From: an uncultured cyanobacterium | Lineage (GTDB): Bacteria; Cyanobacteriota; Vampirovibrionia; Gastranaerophilales; Gastranaerophilaceae | Assembly (NCBI GenBank): GCA_947073895.1 | Contig: CAMTNN010000011.1 | Coordinates: 1-18,681 of the forward strand | DNA length: 18,681 bases | Direction of reading: 5' to 3' | Shown: in pieces, positions 13,813 through 18,681 of the stretch | Numbering within the stretch: the first letter of the stretch is position 1 | Layout: each line of letters starts with the position of its first letter | Notes under the pieces: model-generated | The model's input: only the letters and a program-made list of their open reading frames with translations | Database searches by the model: none | What the model was told of the DNA's origin: nothing | Translations under genes and position numbers: made by a program

Positions 13813-16800
13813 CTAGTCTCTAAGCTTAACTCCTGTAACCTTAGAAATACCTTTTTCTTTCTGAGTAACCCCGATTGTACGATTAGCAGACTCAATCATA
13901 GGTTTTCTGTGGCTTACAACGATAAATTGAGTAGTTTCAGCCTGTGATTGAACAATATGAGCCAACTTTTCAACGTTAATACCGTCTAAGCTTGCGTCAA
14001 CTTCGTCAAACGCATAGAAAGGTGCTGGCATGTATTTTTGTATCGCAAAGACAAAAGACAAAGCAGTTAGTGCTTTTTCACCACCTGACATGCCGGCTAA
14101 GCGCTGTTTTTTCTTATCTCTTGGCTGTGCTTCGATATCAAGTCCGCCTGCGAAAGGATTTTCTTCATTTTCCAAGATAAGCGTACCTTCACCGTCTGAA
14201 AGTCTGTGGAAAATATCCTTAAAGTTTTCATTAATAACGTTATAAGTTTTAAGGAAGGTTTCTTTTTTCAAATCCTCATAGCCCTTCATTCGTTCCATAA
14301 TCTGCGCGCGCTCAGTTGTAAGAGTTTCTATTTGAGATTGAAGAGCTTGTTGGCGTTCAAGAACTTTTTCATAATCTTCAAGCGCTCTCATATTAACAGC
14401 ACCCAACTCATCCATTCTGCGCTGTAATCTTTGAATACGAGCCGTAATCTCATCAATAGACATTTCAACCGGAGTAAGGTCATTAATATTTACCCCCGCT
14501 TCTGTTAGAATATTCTTTGTTTCTTCTAACATCGGCTCTAGTTCACGTCTGCGAGCCTTGAATGACTCAATCTGTTCCCCGATTTTTTCGATATCGGAAA
14601 TCTTTAAATTCTTTTGTGTTTCTAAGTCAACCAAATCCTTGTTAATCGCATCACGCTGATTAAGAAGTTCGCCTAACTTTTCGGTAATTTCTTTAATCTG
14701 AACATCAAGAACCTCAAACTCTGCCTCTAAGCCTTTAATTTCTTCAACAAATTTAGCCTTATCGAGTTCTAACTCTTTATTGTTCGCCAAAGTTCTTTCA
14801 ATCGTATCGTTATGAGTTTTAATTGTAGTATTAATAAAATCAATTCTCTGGTGTAAACCTTCGATTTCATTGTTAGCATCAGCCATATTTTTTTCATAAC
14901 GCTTAATTTCAGCTTCAACTCCGGAAGTTTTTTCTTTTAAATCCTTCAAATCAGCGTCATTCATAAGTTTTTCAACTTCACTGATTTCAGTCTGAAGATT
15001 TGTCATTTTTTCAGAAATCTCAATATGCTGTTCTTCAATTTTATCGAGTTCTTTTTCAATTTTTGAAATTTCAGGTTCTGTAACCTTGATAAATTCTAGT
15101 TTTTCATCAATATTTTTTTGAGTATTAGAAAAACTTGTTTCTAAATTAGTTAACTCTAATTTGGCTTTGTTAAACTCTGTTGTTGAAGATGAATAACGTC
15201 CTCTAATATCTTCCATCTTAGTTTCTAAATTAGAACGCTTAGATACAAGAGCTGCATATTTTGATTCCATTTCTTTTAAGCGGGCTCTAAACGTATCAAT
15301 CTCAGAATCAGAGTTTTGAGCAAACTTAAGCCCTGTTTTTCTAACAGCACCGCCTGTAATTGAACCTGATTTTTCGAAAAGGTCGCCGGAAAGCGTTACC
15401 ATTCTGTATTTTCCGATTAGTTTATTGGCAACACTTCTATCTTCAACCACAAGAGTATCGCCTACAGCATAATAAAACGCGTTTAAATACTCATCATCAA
15501 AATCAATAAGGTTAATCGCAAAGTCAATTACACCTTTTTCTTTCGGAAGATTCAAACTCTTAGGACATTTAACAATTTTATTCAAAGGAACAAAAGTTGC
15601 ACGACCTGCATTTGAGGCCTTCAACAACTCAATACAAGTTGAAGCTACATGCTCGTCATCAACGACAATATGAGCCATTCTACCACCAACAGCGATTTCC
15701 ATTGCTGTTGAAAACTCCTCATCAACTTGACCCAATTTCATTAACGGAGCGTGAACCCCTCTGATATTAGCGTCTACAACGGTATCAACCGCACGTCCGA
15801 GGTTAGCAGCTTCGTTCGCCTGCTTAACTGCTTCAAGCTGGTAAATCTTTTTACGCGCTGCTTGAAGGTCGTAGTCCATATCTGTGATTTCATTTTTAGT
15901 TTTATCATATTCATCTAAAGTATTCTTAAGGATGTTTTTGAAATCGTCAAGTTCTGCACCTAATTGTTCTATCATCAATTCTTTAGAGGATTTTGTTTCA
16001 GAGAAATTTGCTTTGAAAGCTTCTAACTCAGCCAATTTTGCACGAGCTTCTTCCAATTGTTTTTTCTTTGTTGAAAGCTCTGCTTCCATTGGAGCTTGTT
16101 TTTGAATAAGCTTAGTTTCTTTATCTTGTTCTCCTTCAAGCTCTTTTCTCAAATTATTACGGCGCTCAATATGTTTTTCTGCAGTTTCATTCAAGCCGGA
16201 CATATCTTCAAGAATCTTATGCAAAATCTTCTTCTGCTCTTCGATATTTGCTTCAATTCCCTTGATATTTTCCTGAGTCATTGAAATTTTAAGCTCTGAT
16301 TCCTTAATTTTACCCTGTTGAGTTTCAATACCATTTTTAGTATTCTCAATAGTTTTTAAATTATCCTGAATCTGCTTATCTGCAAACACGATAGAAGAAT
16401 TTTTTCTTGCAATAGAACCCTTAATCTCTTCAGCCTTCTGCTTAAGCTCTAATTGATGAGTCTCGCCTTTTTCCTTAATCGTTGCTGAAATCTCATCGTA
16501 TTTTTCACGAATCAGCTTAAGCCTTTCATCAATATCTTTTGACTTAAGTTCTTCTTCTTTTTTCTTTTTTGTAAACTCTAAAATATTTTCATGCGCTTTC
16601 TCAAGATTTCTGCGCAAATCAAAGAATTTAACAGTGTTAATTTGACTTTCCAAACCTGATTTTTCGTCTTTTAATTTTTGATATTTCAAAGCAACTTCGC
16701 GCTCTTCGTTAAGTTTTTCAAGGTTAACATTAACCTCGTTCAAAATCAGAGTCGAATTAACAACACGTTTTTCAACCGTTTCTAACTCGTTCATTGCCTG

Positions 16801-17304
16801 TTCTATACGGCGGTCAAAATCAGCCACGCCCGCTATTTCGTCAATAATTTTACGGCGCTCGCCCGGAGTACAGTTGGTAATTGACATAACATCACCCTGC
16901 ATCATTACGTTATAGCTGTTTGGAGTAATATTATATTTTTCTAATCTGGCATGGATGTCTGAAAGGGTTGCAATTTTATCATCCAAATAATAAATACTAT
17001 TAAAGCCCTGAGAGGATTTGCGGATTCTTCTTGCGACAGAAAAATCACCGTCTTCGGTTTCACCAAATGTAACCTTAACAAAAGCCTCGTTTCTTTTATT
17101 ATAAGTAGAAATCAAATGAAACAACTTTTCTGCACGCAATGTTCTGGAGGTAGAAAGCCCCAAAGCAAACAAAATACTGTCGATAATATTACTCTTTCCT
17201 GAACCATTAGGGCCTGAAATGGTAGTAAATCCCTTTAACATAGGTATTTCAACTTTATTCGCGAACGACTTAAAGTTATCAACTTCCAGTTGCTTAATAT
17301 ACAT
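13813..17304 (-). CDS. smc: Chromosome segregation ATPase SMC
   Basis: A full-length SMC (1163 aa from ATG). The N-terminal head has Walker A GPNGSGKS (about residues 31-38) and the start MYIKQLEVDNFKSFANK. Long coiled coils span about 165-500 and 670-1000, separated by a hinge at about 515-655 with GVHAPLMKLG, AVGGRMAHIVVDD and GSITGG. The C-terminal head has the signature MSGGEKALTALSF, Walker B FYAFDEVD, and the H-motif VVSHRK near the end. SMC dimers with ScpA and ScpB extrude DNA loops and aid chromosome segregation. A TTG at 17307 precedes the ATG at 17304. GGTGGGG lies four bases before ATG, too close to TTG, so ATG is preferred. A TTGACA promoter lies upstream. Confidence 0.97.
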   Translation of the reverse strand: MYIKQLEVDNFKSFANKVEIPMLKGFTTISGPNGSGKSNIIDSILFALGLSTSRTLRAEKLFHLISTYNKRNEAFVKVTFGETEDGDFSVARRIRKSSQGFNSIYYLDDKIATLSDIHARLEKYNITPNSYNVMMQGDVMSITNCTPGERRKIIDEIAGVADFDRRIEQAMNELETVEKRVVNSTLILNEVNVNLEKLNEEREVALKYQKLKDEKSGLESQINTVKFFDLRRNLEKAHENILEFTKKKKEEELKSKDIDERLKLIREKYDEISATIKEKGETHQLELKQKAEEIKGSIARKNSSIVFADKQIQDNLKTIENTKNGIETQQGKIKESELKISMTQENIKGIEANIEEQKKILHKILEDMSGLNETAEKHIERRNNLRKELEGEQDKETKLIQKQAPMEAELSTKKKQLEEARAKLAELEAFKANFSETKSSKELMIEQLGAELDDFKNILKNTLDEYDKTKNEITDMDYDLQAARKKIYQLEAVKQANEAANLGRAVDTVVDANIRGVHAPLMKLGQVDEEFSTAMEIAVGGRMAHIVVDDEHVASTCIELLKASNAGRATFVPLNKIVKCPKSLNLPKEKGVIDFAINLIDFDDEYLNAFYYAVGDTLVVEDRSVANKLIGKYRMVTLSGDLFEKSGSITGGAVRKTGLKFAQNSDSEIDTFRARLKEMESKYAALVSKRSNLETKMEDIRGRYSSSTTEFNKAKLELTNLETSFSNTQKNIDEKLEFIKVTEPEISKIEKELDKIEEQHIEISEKMTNLQTEISEVEKLMNDADLKDLKEKTSGVEAEIKRYEKNMADANNEIEGLHQRIDFINTTIKTHNDTIERTLANNKELELDKAKFVEEIKGLEAEFEVLDVQIKEITEKLGELLNQRDAINKDLVDLETQKNLKISDIEKIGEQIESFKARRRELEPMLEETKNILTEAGVNINDLTPVEMSIDEITARIQRLQRRMDELGAVNMRALEDYEKVLERQQALQSQIETLTTERAQIMERMKGYEDLKKETFLKTYNVINENFKDIFHRLSDGEGTLILENEENPFAGGLDIEAQPRDKKKQRLAGMSGGEKALTALSFVFAIQKYMPAPFYAFDEVDASLDGINVEKLAHIVQSQAETTQFIVVSHRKPMIESANRTIGVTQKEKGISKVTGVKLRD

Positions 17305-17322
17305 CAATCCCCACCATACTCA

Positions 17323-17351
17323 ATTAAACCCTAAAACCCACGTCATGTCAA
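17323..17351 (-). promoter_or_regulatory. Candidate sigma70-type promoter of smc
   Basis: On the minus strand a consensus TTGACA (17351-17346) and TTTAAT (17328-17323) are 17 bases apart. The leader would be short, just covering the GGTGGGG ribosome site before ATG 17304. The -10 differs from consensus at its most conserved A, hence moderate confidence. Confidence 0.45.
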
Positions 17352-17355
17352 CTTT

Positions 17356-17376
17356 TTGTGCTACGCACGTAGACAA
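17356..17376 (-). other. Hairpin in the flagellin-smc gap
   Basis: CTACG-TG-CGTAG, extended by TTGT/ACAA after one bulged base. On the minus strand no T-run follows (CACAAAAAG), so a classical terminator is not supported. A wider inverted repeat, GGAGCAC (17382-17388) with GTGCTCC (17426-17432), lies between it and the flagellin stop. The smc -35 overlaps this area's edge. Confidence 0.4.
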
Positions 17377-17446
17377 GGGTCGGAGCACATTTCATAAAAC
17401 TACCAGCATATATTTCAACGCGTCCGTGCTCCTTTTGGTGAGACTA

Positions 17447-18681
17447 CTAGCTAGTTCGAGCTGGTTGGGCCAGGATTCCGAGAATGAATTCTCTATTGAT
17501 TTCACGAGTTGAGGCCATCAATGTTGCACTTGCCTGCTGTAGAATCTGATACTTTATAAAGTTCGAACTCTCTTCCGCTATATCTGCATCTCTTAGGGTT
17601 GAACGTGTTGATATCAGATTCTCCATCTGGATTGATTGACTTTCTAGAACTGTTGTCAATCTATCTATATGTGACCCGATGTTTAACAATTGTTCTTCTA
17701 CCTGTGAATTCAAATCATCAAGCTTTGCCAGATTTTCTTCAAGATTTCCAGGGTTTAGGTCAAGATAGAAATCAAAAAGGTTAAAGCTTATTGATAGGTT
17801 AATAAACGAAGTTTCACTTGTACCCAAATCTACTTTTAATTGAAGCTCAAAAGGACGAGGGGTTATATCTACTACGTTAGTAAACTGAGTATTTTTGCCG
17901 TTGTTTATCATCGTATTACGACTACCTGCTTCGCCGTCTATTACGTTGTTGTTCCCTTTAGATATCATATACGTATCGTTCGAGTCACCACCGTTTAAGA
18001 TATTTCTATCTCCGCTTACTTTTATATCATCCACGCCGGAGCCGCCTTGATATGCGTTGCCGTTTCCGCGGATATTTACTTCGTTGTCACCATCGGTTGT
18101 TGATACAGTATTGTTGTCACCGCGAACTTCTATTGTGTCATTACCGGCTCCGGAGCTTACGGTATTGTTTGAACCGTTAATAAGGATATTTTCGTCGCCG
18201 TTTTGGGATGTGTATGAATTGTCTTCTCCGTAGATATTAACATCGCCGACTGCGTTACCGACTGTTATTTCGTTATTTGAGCCATCGATACCGATTTTAT
18301 TTGCGCCGTTGCCTGCACTTATTGTATTTGAAGAGCCTGCGATTGAGAAGTTGTTATCACCATCATCTGCATTAATTGTATTTCCGTCACTGCGGACATT
18401 TACTGTATTGTTGCCTTGAAGTTCTACTGTGTTATTAGCGCCGTTAAGGGTTATTTTGTCGTTACCTGTGCCTGTGTTGATATTTGTGTTATCTGATGAG
18501 TTTACAACGATTGTATCGTCGCCGTTACCGCCTGTGATGAGTTTGTCGGAGGATGAATTAAGAGTGATGGTATCATTCCCGTCTCCGCCGTTTATTGAGT
18601 TGTTGGATGAATTCATGTTAATTGTATCGTTTCCGCCTAATGCGTTTACGATATTATTTGTGCCTTGTTCTATTGTGATAA
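17447..18681 (-). CDS. RTX-like repeat protein with flagellin C-terminal domain (5' end outside window)
   Basis: The frame stays open to the window edge, so the start lies beyond 18681; 410 residues are visible. The first ~257 are about thirteen to fourteen repeats of 18 residues with Gly/Asn/Asp turns and an aliphatic end. Examples are GGDGNDTITL and GGNGDDTIVV, close to the RTX calcium nonapeptide GGxGxDxUx. Later copies lose acidic residues and are NGSNNTVSSGAGNDTIEV-like. A short linker with beta character follows. The last ~100 residues are a flagellin C-terminal D1/D0 region: helix NLEENLAKLDDLNSQVEEQL, then STLRDADIAEESSNFIKYQ and ILQQASATLMAS, ending ILAQPARTS. Flagellin C-termini pair with the N-terminal D0/D1 helices, which are out of view. 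The repeats would sit where the surface-exposed D2/D3 domain normally is. FlgL-type hook-junction proteins share this C-terminus. No ribosome site is visible. Confidence 0.82.
   Translation of the reverse strand, partial: ITIEQGTNNIVNALGGNDTINMNSSNNSINGGDGNDTITLNSSSDKLITGGNGDDTIVVNSSDNTNINTGTGNDKITLNGANNTVELQGNNTVNVRSDGNTINADDGDNNFSIAGSSNTISAGNGANKIGIDGSNNEITVGNAVGDVNIYGEDNSYTSQNGDENILINGSNNTVSSGAGNDTIEVRGDNNTVSTTDGDNEVNIRGNGNAYQGGSGVDDIKVSGDRNILNGGDSNDTYMISKGNNNVIDGEAGSRNTMINNGKNTQFTNVVDITPRPFELQLKVDLGTSETSFINLSISFNLFDFYLDLNPGNLEENLAKLDDLNSQVEEQLLNIGSHIDRLTTVLESQSIQMENLISTRSTLRDADIAEESSNFIKYQILQQASATLMASTREINREFILGILAQPARTS
17906..18681 (-). repeat. Tandem ~54-bp coding repeats (18-residue RTX-like units)
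   Basis: About thirteen complete units and one partial, mostly 18 codons long (17-19), encode a pattern of Gly-x-x-Asn-x-Ile, four or five variable residues, Gly/Asn-Asp-x-Ile-x-Ile. Each unit equals two nonapeptide turns of a beta-roll. The units have diverged in DNA, so this is an old expansion and not a recent exact tandem duplication. Confidence 0.85.

Noticed and set aside
13992..16284. Plus-strand ORFs of 62-73 codons inside smc
   Set aside because: They are antisense shadows of a clearly coding SMC gene, with no ribosome sites or recognisable domains.
17906..18681. CRISPR-like or satellite array with ~54-bp period
   Set aside because: The units are diverged, lie entirely in one open frame and encode an RTX-like protein pattern; there are no constant repeats with unique spacers.
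1..18681. Insertion sequence, prophage, integron or defence system
   Set aside because: No transposase, integrase, phage structural gene, terminal inverted repeats or toxin-antitoxin pair is visible; the AAA+ and hypothetical genes are convergent and are not a defence operon by any visible domain.

Overview
The window is an AT-rich bacterial contig fragment, densely packed with genes on both strands. The gene set is a family-10-like glycosidase, a GGGtGRT protein with its Fe-S scaffold partner, a flagellin-type C-terminus, SMC/ScpA/ScpB, a matrixin-like protease with TPRs, and several lineage-type hypotheticals. This looks most like a gut or anaerobic non-photosynthetic cyanobacterial relative (Gastranaerophilales / Vampirovibrionia, formerly Melainabacteria). 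That placement is inferred from overall protein character; no marker phylogeny was possible. The first ~33 bases are not genomic: they closely match the Illumina TruSeq read-1 adapter.

Layout. (1) 38-3299, plus strand: a tight operon of an exported GHL10-type glycosidase, a 63-aa Cys-pair protein and an M20 peptidase-T-like metallopeptidase. (2) 3369-4957: a small hypothetical gene converges on an AAA+ ATPase gene across a strong two-way terminator. The ATPase reading frame is broken at an A7 run; the 5' piece plus one base restores a 398-aa membrane-anchored protein. (3) 5051-6924, minus strand: Fe-S scaffold protein then GGGtGRT protein, with a promoter, a strong Shine-Dalgarno and a terminator. 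(4) 6929-8807: a minus-strand hypothetical, then an exported hypothetical and a conserved-looking hypothetical on the plus strand. (5) 8966-9396: rpsP alone, closed by a 15-bp two-way terminator. (6) 9398-17351, minus strand: smc, a GT-C/GT39-like membrane glycosyltransferase, scpA, scpB and a matrixin-TPR protein, so all three parts of the bacterial condensin lie within about 6.5 kb. (7) 17447-18681, minus strand, cut by the window edge: a protein with about thirteen 18-residue RTX-like repeats followed by a flagellin C-terminal domain.

Most unusual points: the RTX-like/flagellin fusion; the A7 frameshift in the AAA+ gene; a short N-terminal motif shared by the AAA+ protein and its convergent neighbour; condensin genes clustered with a membrane glycosyltransferase and a protease; and similar TTACA..TGTAA dyads in front of two hypothetical genes.
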